Part shown: one piece after another, positions 1-6,102 of the stretch
Layout: each line of letters begins with the position of its first letter
Position numbering within the stretch: position 1 is the first letter of the stretch
Assembly: GCA_022866015.1 (NCBI GenBank)
Contig: JALHTX010000071.1
Coordinates: 1 to 11,533, forward strand
DNA from: Thermoplasmatota archaeon
Lineage (GTDB): Archaea; Thermoplasmatota; E2; DHVEG-1
Length of the DNA: 11,533 nucleotides
Reading direction: 5' to 3'
Translations under genes and position numbers: made by a program
Notes under the pieces: model-generated
Told to the model about the DNA's origin: nothing
Seen by the model: only the letters and a program-made list of their open reading frames with translations
Databases searched by the model: none

Positions 1-1
1 A

Positions 2-94
2 AACAGTAATCCTGGGCTGTTTTCATGGTTGAAAACAGCAAAAGCCAAATACAAGAGGGTTATTCAAAGTCCTCAATATATGGTTTGTTGTTAG
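2..94 (+). CDS. 3' end of an unidentified protein gene (partial)
   Basis: An open frame enters from the left edge and runs to a TAG at 92-94, giving 30 residues that end in SPQYMVCC. The composition (LFSWLKTAKAKYKRVIQ, basic and amphipathic) looks like the C-terminus of a real protein, and the other two plus frames are closed early. I do not recognise the family; a transposase tail is one possibility but nothing here proves it. The start lies outside the window. Confidence 0.4.
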   Translation, partial: NSNPGLFSWLKTAKAKYKRVIQSPQYMVCC

Positions 95-323
95 ATTATT
101 ACCTGGAAATTGTTTTTGCCAATAGATGCTTTACTATTAAGATTTAGACCAAATAATCTAACTACATCAACCTGTTTTTAAATTACAAATTTAACTCGTT
201 TTTTCATATTTTAATGTTTACGCGAAAATGTAACTATATATGTCATATTCTGCTCAAAAAAATAATTTTTAATGCAGTAGTATATTTTAGCGAATATGTA
301 GGTAGTTATCCATGTAATAAAAA
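95..323. other. Intergenic region without a recognisable gene
   Basis: AT-rich spacer between the partial gene and the EarA-like gene. It has stops in all frames and no tRNA-like fold. A possible extra TATA element (ACTATATATG, about 232-241) precedes no convincing ORF. Confidence 0.5.
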
Positions 324-333
324 GTATATTAAA
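324..333 (+). promoter_or_regulatory. Probable TATA box of the EarA-like gene
   Basis: GTATATTAAA lies about 35-44 bases before the ATG at 368. Archaeal transcription usually starts about 25 bases after the TATA centre, which would be near 354 and leave a leader of about 14 bases that includes the purine-rich GGAAGTGGATGGG. Confidence 0.4.
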
Positions 334-367
334 TGAACAAAAGATTTGTTACTTGGAAGTGGATGGG

Positions 368-697
368 ATGAACGACTGTGAAAATTCGTTATCTAATGAA
401 ATTAAACGGCCTTATATAATTAGATCTTTAAGGAGAAGCAACGTTCGAAAAAAGATTGCAGAATACTTGTTTGAAATAAGTCCAAGTTGCAGTTACACGT
501 CAGAAATAGCATATAATGTTAAAACTACTCCCACAAATGTGATTGGTGCAATAAGAGGGATGGGAACTAGATACAAAACCGATGAATCATTAATAGACCT
601 AGGTATTGTTGAAGAAAAAATAGGTGGTAAAAACATTAAACTATATGGATTAACTTCTTTTGGAAAAGAAATAATAGCTTCAGAACATAATAAATAG
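368..697 (+). CDS. EarA-like winged-helix transcriptional regulator
   Basis: The 109-residue protein has an N-terminal basic helix (RPYIIRSLRRSNVRKKIAEYL) followed by a winged helix: S-Y-T-S-E-I-A as the turn, then the signature NVIGAIRGMGTRYK, SLIDLGIV, and a wing ending in LYGLTSFGKEI. This pattern matches the archaeal family named after EarA, the archaellum operon activator of Methanococcus, in which the NV-GA-RGMG-RY block and the SL--LGLV block are conserved. The protein probably binds DNA as a local regulator, but no archaellum genes are visible here, so an archaellum role is not implied. An in-frame TTG at 353 and GTG at 359 would add up to five residues; I prefer the ATG because a purine-rich leader precedes it. 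It is a single-gene unit followed by a T-rich stretch. Confidence 0.7.
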   Translation: MNDCENSLSNEIKRPYIIRSLRRSNVRKKIAEYLFEISPSCSYTSEIAYNVKTTPTNVIGAIRGMGTRYKTDESLIDLGIVEEKIGGKNIKLYGLTSFGKEIIASEHNK

Positions 698-698
698 A

Positions 699-729
699 TA
701 TATTTTATTTAATAATTTTTTATTTTATT
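699..729 (+). terminator. T-rich transcription terminator
   Basis: Directly after the EarA-like stop codon the plus strand is a run of T clusters (TATTTTATTT..AATTTTTTATTTTATT) with no strong hairpin. This is the usual form of an archaeal intrinsic terminator, and it separates this gene from pdxS. Confidence 0.45.
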
Positions 730-802
730 CACCATAGTACTTAATAATAAGTTATGTATATCGTTTTGACCTATTACAACAATGAAAGGGGATTTAATAA
801 AT

Positions 803-1801
803 ATGGTAAATTTAAACATGTTAAAATTTGGTACAGAAAAACTAAAAAAAGGTTTTGCCAAAATGCAAAAAGGTGGTGTCATAATGGATGTTACAAATGC
901 TGAACAAGCAATAATTGCTGAGGAAAGTGGAGCAGTAGCAGTTATGGCTCTAGAACGAGTCCCTGCGGATATTCGGGCACAAGGTGGAGTTGCAAGAATG
1001 GCAGATCCAACAAAAATAACTGAGATAATAAATTCGGTAAGTATACCTGTTATGGCAAAAGCAAGGATAGGTCATTTTGTTGAAGCGCAGGCTCTTGAGA
1101 CATTAGGTGTCGATATGATAGATGAATCAGAAGTACTAACACCTGCAGATCCTTTTTATCACATTAATAGACGCAAATTCACAATACCATTTGTTTGTGG
1201 ATGTCGTAACCTTGGGGAAGCAGTGAGGCGAATATGGGAAGGCGCTGCAATGATTCGTACAAAAGGAGAAGCAGGTACTGGAAACATAATTGAAGCTGTA
1301 AGACACCAGAGAATGGTTTTAAGCATGATTAAAACACTTAATAACATGGATGAAAATAAATTACAAAAACTTGCATATAATTATTCACAAAGTTATATTG
1401 AAGCAACAAAAACATTAACATCTGTAGAAAAAATAGATAATAAAACATTTGTTTTTGAAGAATATACTTACGAAACTGTTGTAAAAGGCTTGCTAGATGT
1501 CTTAAAAGAAGTTAAAAAACTTCAAAGACTTCCTGTTGTTAACTTTGCAGCAGGAGGAATTGCAACACCTTCAGATGCTGCACTTATGATGCAACTCGGA
1601 AGCGATGGGGTATTTGTAGGATCAGGTATTTTTAAATCTAAAAACCCTGAAAAACGTGCAAAAGCAATAGTTGATGCTGTAGCCAATTTTAACAAACCGG
1701 AAATAATAGCTAAAGTAAGTAAGGATCTTGGTGATGCAATGACAGGTATTGAAATCGAGTCACTACCAAAAGAACACATGCTCCAGGAGAGAGGATGGTA
1801 A
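803..1801 (+). CDS. pdxS: Pyridoxal 5'-phosphate synthase, lyase subunit PdxS
   Basis: PdxS condenses ribose 5-phosphate, glyceraldehyde 3-phosphate and PdxT-supplied ammonia to PLP. Numbered from an ATG at 782, key sites are D36 in IMDVTNAEQA, the Schiff-base lysine K93 in PVMAKARIGHFVEAQ, the second catalytic lysine K161 in MIRTKGEAGTGN, and the C-terminal phosphate-binding NFAAGGIATPSDAA and DGVFVGSGIF. Residues about 186-228 form the insertion seen in archaeal PdxS but absent from the roughly 294-residue bacterial enzymes. I prefer ATG 803 (332 residues, MVNLNMLKFGTEKLKKG) over ATG 782, because AAAGGGGAT sits about ten bases before 803 whereas nothing SD-like precedes 782. The first gene of a two-gene operon, it overlaps pdxT by 7 bases. 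All key residues are present, so it should be functional. Confidence 0.97.
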   Translation: MVNLNMLKFGTEKLKKGFAKMQKGGVIMDVTNAEQAIIAEESGAVAVMALERVPADIRAQGGVARMADPTKITEIINSVSIPVMAKARIGHFVEAQALETLGVDMIDESEVLTPADPFYHINRRKFTIPFVCGCRNLGEAVRRIWEGAAMIRTKGEAGTGNIIEAVRHQRMVLSMIKTLNNMDENKLQKLAYNYSQSYIEATKTLTSVEKIDNKTFVFEEYTYETVVKGLLDVLKEVKKLQRLPVVNFAAGGIATPSDAALMMQLGSDGVFVGSGIFKSKNPEKRAKAIVDAVANFNKPEIIAKVSKDLGDAMTGIEIESLPKEHMLQERGW

Positions 1802-2394
1802 AAAGAGTAAACATAGGAATCGTAGGAGTCCAGGGCGCTGTTTTAGAACATGCAAATATAATGAAAAAATTATTTTCTGAGACGAATACACCTGGTGAAA
1901 TTTTTATAATTCGTGATAAAAATCAACTTGAAAAAGTTGATGGTTTAATTATACCTGGTGGCGAAACTACAACTATTTCAAAAATACTTGTAAAAACAGG
2001 TTTATATGATAAAATATTAGATTGTATAAAACAAAAAAATATTGCAATTATGGGGACATGTGCTGGTTGTGTTCTTCTAAGTGAAAAAATAAGTAATAAC
2101 GATAAAGAAATAAAATGTTTGAATGCAATGAAAATGCATGTTAAAAGAAACGCTTTTGGACGACAAAAAGAATCTTTTGAACAAGAAATAAAAATCAAAG
2201 GTTTTTCAAAACCTTATAACGCTGTTTTTATACGTGCGCCAATAATTGAAAAAACTTATAATAATTGTGAAGTTCTTGCAAAAATAAAAGATAAAATAAT
2301 AATGGCTAGGCAAGATAAACTCCTAGCTATCTGTTTTCATCCGGAACTTACAGATGATTTGCGAATTCACAAATATTTTTTAGATATAATTTAA
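1795..2394 (+). CDS. pdxT: Pyridoxal 5'-phosphate synthase, glutaminase subunit PdxT
   Basis: This class I glutamine amidotransferase hydrolyses glutamine and channels ammonia to PdxS in the dodecamer-of-pairs PLP synthase complex. The 199 residues match the family's usual 190-200. Visible motifs are the N-terminal IGIVGVQGAVLEH, the oxyanion-region PGGETTTISK (54-63), the nucleophile C89 in GTCAGCVLL, the glutamine-binding VKRNAFGRQ (117-124), RAP (147-149), and the His/Glu pair H182 and E184 in CFHPEL. It starts inside the end of pdxS, and GGAGAGAGG in the pdxS tail serves as the ribosome-binding site, so the two genes are translationally coupled. The full catalytic triad is present. Confidence 0.96.
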   Translation: MVKRVNIGIVGVQGAVLEHANIMKKLFSETNTPGEIFIIRDKNQLEKVDGLIIPGGETTTISKILVKTGLYDKILDCIKQKNIAIMGTCAGCVLLSEKISNNDKEIKCLNAMKMHVKRNAFGRQKESFEQEIKIKGFSKPYNAVFIRAPIIEKTYNNCEVLAKIKDKIIMARQDKLLAICFHPELTDDLRIHKYFLDII

Positions 2395-2473
2395 GCTTTC
2401 ATTATTGCAACTAACTATTAATTAGCCTATAATTATTAATACTAGTTTTTGCATATCATTACTGCTGATAAAT

Positions 2474-3793
2474 ATGGAAAACCTTAACATTAATATAGAT
2501 ATTGAAAATATTATTAAGCAGATTAAAAACCCAGTTTTTATGAAGGAAATTGAAGATTACTTGCGTATTCGTGAGAGGGTAGACAAAGTAGCTTTATGTA
2601 CCAGACGGAATGATGCCCAGGCTTTTTTGGCACTTGATAAGTTCTTGGTTAAAAACAAAATTGATTATAAGAAAATAACTAGGGATCAGATGATAGAATT
2701 TGAAGTATTCCTGCAAAAAGACTTAGAATTATCAGCAGGTAGTATGACGATCTATGAGATTCACATTAAAAAATTCTATAAATACCTATCAAACAAAGAT
2801 GAATACTGCAAAGGTAAAAGATTCCAGAAAAGCATACCATACCCTGATTGTGTTTCCTGGATTTCAGCTTCAATCAATCAAAACGGCAAACTACCAATTG
2901 ATGACGTTATTGATTATGACGGTATTATGAGAATGATCAATGTTTGCGATAATATCAGGGATCAAGCTATGGTTATTACTTTCATTGATGCAGGATTAAG
3001 AAACTCAGAGCTGGTTTCTCTTAATGTTGAAAACTTAGGATTTGATAAACTTGGTGCATATCTTATTTTATCTGGTGATGAATCAGCAAATTTGAAAACA
3101 GGTCAAAGAAAAATAAGGTTGTTTCTTGTGCCTTCCAGTACGCAATATCTTAAAGAATATATCAATAAACATCCTTTCAAGCAATATCCAAAAGCACCTT
3201 TGTTTTATTCAAGGGATAACAAGTTCTTATCCCCTATTCTAAAAAAAGCAAATAGTGGTACTGTTATTAAAGAAGATTTTGAGGATATAAGATTACATCG
3301 TTTAAGTGTAAAAGATATTATTAAAAAAATTGGTAGACTTGCAAATGTACCAATTACAAAACCCCATGATCTAAGGCATAATTCTTGTACTATGTGTGCA
3401 AGAAAAGGATTCAATGAAATGGAATTAAGGATCAGGTACGGATGGTCACCAACAAGTAAAATGCCTTCTAGATATACGCATTTAGCAGGTAAAGACTTAG
3501 ACGATAAGATTAAGGTTATTACTGGTTTTAAAGAACCTGAGAAACCAAAAGATGAAATTTTACAACCTATCATGTGTTGGAATTGTAACTCTGAGAATCT
3601 ACCGAGTAATGCTTTCTGTTTTAAATGCGGTGCTAATCTAAAACCAAAGAAAGAAGAAATAACAGGATTAACAGCTACAGATTTAGGTGTAGCAGTACAG
3701 AAGGGAATGGATAAAGACCAAGTAGAAGAGATTACAAGACAAGTGCTTATTAATCTACTAAAAGAATATGACTTGAAGAAAAAAGAAACATAA
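2474..3793 (+). CDS. Tyrosine recombinase (integrase) with C-terminal zinc ribbon
   Basis: A 439-residue phage-type integrase. Residues about 20-120 form a helical SAM-like core-binding domain (NDAQAFLALDKFL..., SMTIYEIHIKKFYKYL). The catalytic domain carries R176 (DAGLRNSEL), a likely beta-hairpin lysine at 208 or 213, H298-x-x-R301 (KPHDLRHNSCT), W324 in YGWSP at the usual His/Trp position, and the nucleophile Y334 in SRYTHLAGK. A CxxC...CxxC zinc ribbon follows (C368, C371, C382, C385; MCWNCNSENLP...FCFKCGANL), then a helical tail. Zinc-ribbon extensions are typical of archaeal mobile-element integrases. The catalytic set is complete, so the enzyme may be active. It begins 79 bases after pdxT and stands at the left end of a probable integrated element. 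I infer site-specific integration and excision; the attachment site is not identified. Confidence 0.9.
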   Translation: MENLNINIDIENIIKQIKNPVFMKEIEDYLRIRERVDKVALCTRRNDAQAFLALDKFLVKNKIDYKKITRDQMIEFEVFLQKDLELSAGSMTIYEIHIKKFYKYLSNKDEYCKGKRFQKSIPYPDCVSWISASINQNGKLPIDDVIDYDGIMRMINVCDNIRDQAMVITFIDAGLRNSELVSLNVENLGFDKLGAYLILSGDESANLKTGQRKIRLFLVPSSTQYLKEYINKHPFKQYPKAPLFYSRDNKFLSPILKKANSGTVIKEDFEDIRLHRLSVKDIIKKIGRLANVPITKPHDLRHNSCTMCARKGFNEMELRIRYGWSPTSKMPSRYTHLAGKDLDDKIKVITGFKEPEKPKDEILQPIMCWNCNSENLPSNAFCFKCGANLKPKKEEITGLTATDLGVAVQKGMDKDQVEEITRQVLINLLKEYDLKKKET

Positions 3794-3800
3794 AATTTTT

Positions 3801-4574
3801 TTATTTCCTTAAATCTGTTTTTTGATTTTTTATTGGTTCTAATAATTCCTTATACATTTCAATCTTGAAATCTATATAAAACTTATTAGATTCTAATCTT
3901 TCAATCTCATTTTCCATAACTAAAATGATATCTTTATTATCTTTTATTTTTTCTATTATTTTAATATCCGTAAATTTTTTGGTAAAAAACTCTAATTTTT
4001 CTACTAATGTTTCTCCTTTGCAATACTTGTCTATTATATATATAGGAATGTAATCAGAGATTTTTTCCATTATGTCCTTAATATAATTATAATTCCATTT
4101 AAAATCAAAAGATATATTTTTAACAATTTCATCAAGAGCCTTCTTCAAACAATTATGAATAATTTCTTTATCAAAAAGCAATGAAAAAAAAATGATGTTA
4201 AAATAAAGAGTTTTATCATGCTCTACAGATATCATTTTTTCTATCGTTGCAATAATTTCATTAAACTTTTTATCGATTTTTTTATCTATATTCTTATAGA
4301 GGTATAAACAACCTTTAAAAGTAATGTTGTGAATATTATAAGACCTCTTATTATTTTCTTTCAGTTTATTTGACCACACTAAATCTTGCTCAAGCAGTAT
4401 ACACATAAGTCGATTAATGGTTGGTTGAGAAATACCTGTGCCTTTAAAAATTGCATATTCATTCATTTTATTAAAATATTTTTTATCTAGAAAATAATAA
4501 TTCTTGCTCAAGTAATTTAGTATCTTTATTATCTTTTCTTTTTCAGATTTTATTAGTGGTTCAAATATATCCAT
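3801..4574 (-). CDS. Winged-helix protein with long helical C-terminus, function unknown
   Basis: The 257-residue protein opens with a helix-rich stretch and a putative helix-turn-helix around residues 40-65 (GTGISQPTINRLMCILLEQDLVW), followed by a wing-like KENNKRSYNIHNITFKG. The remaining 160 residues are Lys/Ile-rich helices with probable coiled-coil character. I do not recognise the family. It converges on the integrase gene (seven bases between stop codons) and diverges from the AbrB-like gene at 4656, sharing a repeat-rich promoter. That arrangement is typical of a mobile-element repressor controlling both itself and the divergent cluster, though this is inference. A short GTGAT lies just ahead of the ATG. 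Lys/Ile/Asn content and AT content are higher than in pdxST. Confidence 0.65.
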   Translation of the reverse strand: MDIFEPLIKSEKEKIIKILNYLSKNYYFLDKKYFNKMNEYAIFKGTGISQPTINRLMCILLEQDLVWSNKLKENNKRSYNIHNITFKGCLYLYKNIDKKIDKKFNEIIATIEKMISVEHDKTLYFNIIFFSLLFDKEIIHNCLKKALDEIVKNISFDFKWNYNYIKDIMEKISDYIPIYIIDKYCKGETLVEKLEFFTKKFTDIKIIEKIKDNKDIILVMENEIERLESNKFYIDFKIEMYKELLEPIKNQKTDLRK

Positions 4575-4641
4575 ATTATCACTTTTTTATGAATATATTC
4601 ACAAAATCTAAGAAATATATTCATAAAATTAATATATCCAT
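4564..4641. promoter_or_regulatory. Divergent promoter with AATATATYCA operator-like repeats
   Basis: Four copies of AATATATYCA start at 4564, 4592, 4614 and 4631; the outer two read AATATATCCA and the inner two AATATATTCA. The inner pair starts 22 bases apart, two helical turns. They also belong to a perfect 15-bp inverted repeat: TTTTATGAATATATT at 4585-4599 and AATATATTCATAAAA at 4614-4628, with a 14-base spacer. The first copy overlaps the start codon of the minus-strand winged-helix gene. The region contains the only places for TATA boxes of both divergent genes, so a bound protein could block both. Confidence 0.55.
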
Positions 4642-4655
4642 GCTATAAATAGATA

Positions 4656-4829
4656 TTGAAGTTAAAGTTCAAACGAAAACTAATAAAATTCACCAATAGC
4701 GGCAGTATGGCAATATGCCTACCACTTTGTTGGGTGAGAGGTATGGGGCTACACTTAGGTGATTATGTTGAGATAACGGAAAATGATGAAAGTTTAACAA
4801 TAAAACCAATACAAAAGGTGGTAAAATGA
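4656..4829 (+). CDS. Short AbrB/SpoVT-like transition regulator
   Basis: A 57-residue ORF from TTG 4656, missed by longer-ORF searches. Its sequence KFTNSGSMAICLPLCWVRGMG followed by LHLGDYVEITENDESLTIKP fits the swapped-hairpin AbrB fold. The N-terminal half has the K-T-SGS--ICLP-WVRG strand-turn, and the second half has the LG--GDYVEI....LTIKP hairpin that is nearly diagnostic. Such proteins act as small dimeric DNA-binding regulators or as antitoxins. A TAG two codons upstream limits the start to TTG 4656 unless translation begins inside the domain. The TATA-like TATAAATA lies very close to that TTG, which leaves the start uncertain. The stop codon overlaps the next ORF in an ATGA junction, so it heads the rightward operon. 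Confidence 0.7.
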   Translation: MKLKFKRKLIKFTNSGSMAICLPLCWVRGMGLHLGDYVEITENDESLTIKPIQKVVK

Positions 4830-4912
4830 TTGATTCAGAAAAATATCCAGATTACGAATCATGGACTCTTGAAGAACTCATTACTGAATGTAAAAAGCGG
4901 GGTATTTTATGA
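4826..4912 (+). CDS. 28-residue peptide, second gene of the element operon
   Basis: The ORF encodes MIDSEKYPDYESWTLEELI followed by TECKKRGIL. It begins in an ATGA overlap with the AbrB-like gene and has GGTGG at 4816-4820 as a good ribosome-binding site. The motif ESWTLEELITECKKRGIL resembles the first half of a SAP-type DNA-binding helix pair, but the second half is missing, so the similarity may be coincidental. If translated, it may partner the AbrB-like protein, as paired small proteins do in toxin-antitoxin and regulatory cassettes. Function unknown. Confidence 0.5.
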   Translation: MIDSEKYPDYESWTLEELITECKKRGIL

Positions 4913-4994
4913 TTGAAAATATAAGAAAAAATTAAATGAAAATGGAGCACTGGGACTCCAATTTAAATTCCCAAGAGGTAAAGAATATGATTGA
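4909..4994 (+). pseudogene. Possible frameshifted 28-residue ORF in an ATGA-overlap chain
   Basis: An ATG overlaps the preceding stop (ATGA at 4909-4912) and encodes MIENIRKN before a TAA. One extra A in the A6 run at 4926-4931 would give MIENIRKKLNENGALGLQFK plus FPRGKEYD, ending at a TGA that overlaps the ATG of the next gene. The neat overlaps at both ends suggest a former gene broken by one base, or a sequencing error. The alternative is simply leader sequence for the next gene. Confidence 0.3.
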
Positions 4995-5520
4995 AATAAA
5001 AAAAGAAGAAAAATTTAAAGCACATGTAACTAAAGGCTGGCATGCTTCTAAAAGCATAGCTTTTGCATTAGTAGCATGCATACAACATCAATTTGTTTAT
5101 ACTAAAAAAGATATCTTTAAATTAAATCATACAGCAATTAGCTCTTTTGGATTAAATAGAAGAAACCTGCAACAATACCTCAAATATTTTAAAGAAGCTA
5201 ACTTACTAGAATATACAATTACTAGTGGTAAAGTAACAACAATACAACTACTACTATTACCTTATAACTACTATATAGTTAATAACAACAATATAAAAGA
5301 ATATACTAAAATGAAGGATACGGGTGTACATTTAAGTACAGGTGACCGACTTAAAAGTACAGGTAACCTGTACATAAAAGAACAGGTTACAACCAAGTAT
5401 ACTAAAGCAAGAGAAGGTAGAGAGCAAGCTAGGGAAGTAAGGCAAGGAAGCAAGGTAAGTAAGCTAGGAAAGGTAGCCAAGGTAGGTAACATAGGTGGGG
5501 TAGGTAGACAAGGTGGGTGA
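4987..5520 (+). CDS. Winged-helix protein with Gly/Lys-rich tail, possible replication initiator
   Basis: I place the start at ATG 4987 because GAGGT (4975-4979) sits seven bases ahead; an in-frame ATG at 4936 would add 17 residues and has no clear ribosome-binding site. The 177-residue protein has a winged helix at about 18-92: KGWHASKSIAFALVACI, a turn-containing helix around NHTAISSFGLNRRNLQQYLKYF, and a wing NLLEYTITSGKVTTIQLLLL. Residues 113-140 contain a repeated TG-x-L-x-STG unit (GVHLSTGDRLKSTGN) encoded by iteron-like DNA. The last 37 residues are low complexity (REGREQAREVRQG..., KVAKVGNIGGVGRQGG). Small winged-helix proteins with iterons inside the gene are known as replication initiators in bacterial plasmids (RepA_N type). 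I infer such a role only from arrangement, since the sequence family is not recognised. Confidence 0.65.
   Translation: MIEIKKEEKFKAHVTKGWHASKSIAFALVACIQHQFVYTKKDIFKLNHTAISSFGLNRRNLQQYLKYFKEANLLEYTITSGKVTTIQLLLLPYNYYIVNNNNIKEYTKMKDTGVHLSTGDRLKSTGNLYIKEQVTTKYTKAREGREQAREVRQGSKVSKLGKVAKVGNIGGVGRQGG
5338..5390 (+). repeat. Iteron-like ACAGGTNAC repeats with an embedded palindrome
   Basis: ACAGGTNAC occurs at 5338-5346 (GAC ending), 5359-5367 (AAC) and 5382-5390 (TAC), with starts 21 and 23 bases apart, about two helical turns. The middle copy is part of GTACAGGTAACCTGTAC (5357-5373), an inverted repeat with 8-bp arms around a single A, which adds a fourth, inverted copy. The array lies within the winged-helix gene. 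Confidence 0.6.
5414..5519 (+). repeat. Purine-rich degenerate AAGGTAG tract
   Basis: About 105 bases are almost pure purine with recurrent AAGGTAG/TAGGTGG units, much richer in G than the surrounding AT-rich DNA. They encode the Gly/Lys/Val-rich tail of the winged-helix protein. The complementary strand is C/T-rich and yields a spurious Pro/Leu-rich minus-strand reading frame. Confidence 0.6.
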
Positions 5521-5569
5521 GTCGGTTGCAGTTTGTCATTAAAGGGATAAGGTTTTTTGAGGTATAACA

Positions 5570-5788
5570 ATGCAGGTAATCAGTTTTAAAGTTGAGGATG
5601 AGAACTATTTTGCTTTAAAGTCACAAAATAAAACCTTCAAGAGCATTTTTGAGCCATTGGCAATACAACAAGTTAAAGGTTCTAAAAATGAAGTATACGG
5701 CAGTATACAGCCGGACTTGGACGGCCTTTACAAAGACATCCAAGCTGTTAAGAATATTTGTGACAAGATGTTAAAATCATTTAAGTGA
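5570..5788 (+). CDS. 72-residue protein, possible ribbon-helix-helix type
   Basis: A small ORF with GAGGT spaced seven bases before its ATG. MQVISFKVEDENYFALKSQ followed by NKTFKSIFEPLAIQQ resembles the strand-helix-helix layout of ribbon-helix-helix proteins (SF-V-DE-Y--LK---KTF---FEPLA). This would make it a small DNA-binding dimer, but the match is weak. The C-terminal half (DLDGLYKDIQAVKNICDKM) is a predicted amphipathic helix. The reading frame stays open for 22 more codons after the TGA and encodes a Cys/His-rich stretch. It is probably co-transcribed with the winged-helix gene 49 bases upstream. Confidence 0.55.
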   Translation: MQVISFKVEDENYFALKSQNKTFKSIFEPLAIQQVKGSKNEVYGSIQPDLDGLYKDIQAVKNICDKMLKSFK

Positions 5789-5901
5789 GATAAACGTTGT
5801 GATGATGACCATTCTATACCTCTGTCTAAAAAAAAATGTGAATGTAAAGAGCAGTAAAAAAAAAATCTTTGAGAAACATTAAAACAAAAAGGTGAATAAT
5901 A

Positions 5902-5979
5902 ATGAATAGAACATTGACATGGAATAAGGGCATAGTTCAATCATCACTATATACATATCACGTAGGGGGGGTAAATTGA
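5902..5979 (+). CDS. 25-residue peptide
   Basis: The ORF encodes MNRTLTWNKGIVQSSLYTYH plus VGGVN. A perfect archaeal ribosome-binding sequence, GGTGA at 5891-5895, lies six bases before the ATG, and the ORF ends one base before the next ATG. The strong signal and tight packing argue for translation. Function unknown. Confidence 0.4.
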   Translation: MNRTLTWNKGIVQSSLYTYHVGGVN

Positions 5980-5980
5980 G

Positions 5981-6100
5981 ATGATTATTGTAATGACTAA
6001 TGGATATATCGATGTGTTTATGGAAAACATTCATAGAAAATCATTGGGAAAACATTATCGACAATATTGTCGAAAACAATATGAATCAAGGAGGGCTTGA
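5981..6100 (+). CDS. 39-residue basic peptide
   Basis: The ORF encodes MIIVMTNGYIDVFMENIHRK followed by SLGKHYRQYCRKQYESRRA. The C-terminal half is strongly basic, as in nucleic-acid-binding peptides. It follows the 25-residue ORF by a single base and ends two bases before the ATG at 6103. A G-run (GTAGGGGGGG, about 5962-5971) lies upstream at a loose ribosome-binding distance. Its 3' part carries the palindrome at 6058-6073 and the AGGAGG of the next gene, so this stretch may instead be a regulatory leader. Confidence 0.35.
   Translation: MIIVMTNGYIDVFMENIHRKSLGKHYRQYCRKQYESRRA
6058..6073. promoter_or_regulatory. 16-bp perfect palindrome, candidate operator
   Basis: TCGACAATATTGTCGA is perfectly self-complementary and ends 29 bases before the ATG of the ribbon-helix-helix gene at 6103. 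Ribbon-helix-helix regulators usually bind short palindromes near their own start, so it is a reasonable autoregulatory site. Confidence 0.45.
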
Positions 6101-6102
6101 CT

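Noticed and set aside
16..39. Perfect 9-bp hairpin GCTGTTTTC/GAAAACAGC with a 6-base loop
   Set aside because: It falls inside the coding end of the partial gene and is not followed by a T run, so neither terminator nor operator is supported.
2395..2473. Search for an attL site or tRNA remnant next to the integrase
   Set aside because: No tRNA-like sequence. The only match to the far side (TTGCATAT here and near 6620-6650) is eight bases, too short to claim.
5271..5570. Minus-strand 99-codon Pro/Leu-rich open frame
   Set aside because: It is the complement of the purine-rich tract of the winged-helix gene, with biased composition and no ribosome-binding site.
5798..5830. C-box-like GTGATGATGA suggesting a C/D box guide RNA
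   Set aside because: No matching CUGA D box at the right distance. The GATGATGAC near 8330 (minus strand) and the GATGATAC at 9931 also lack a partner.
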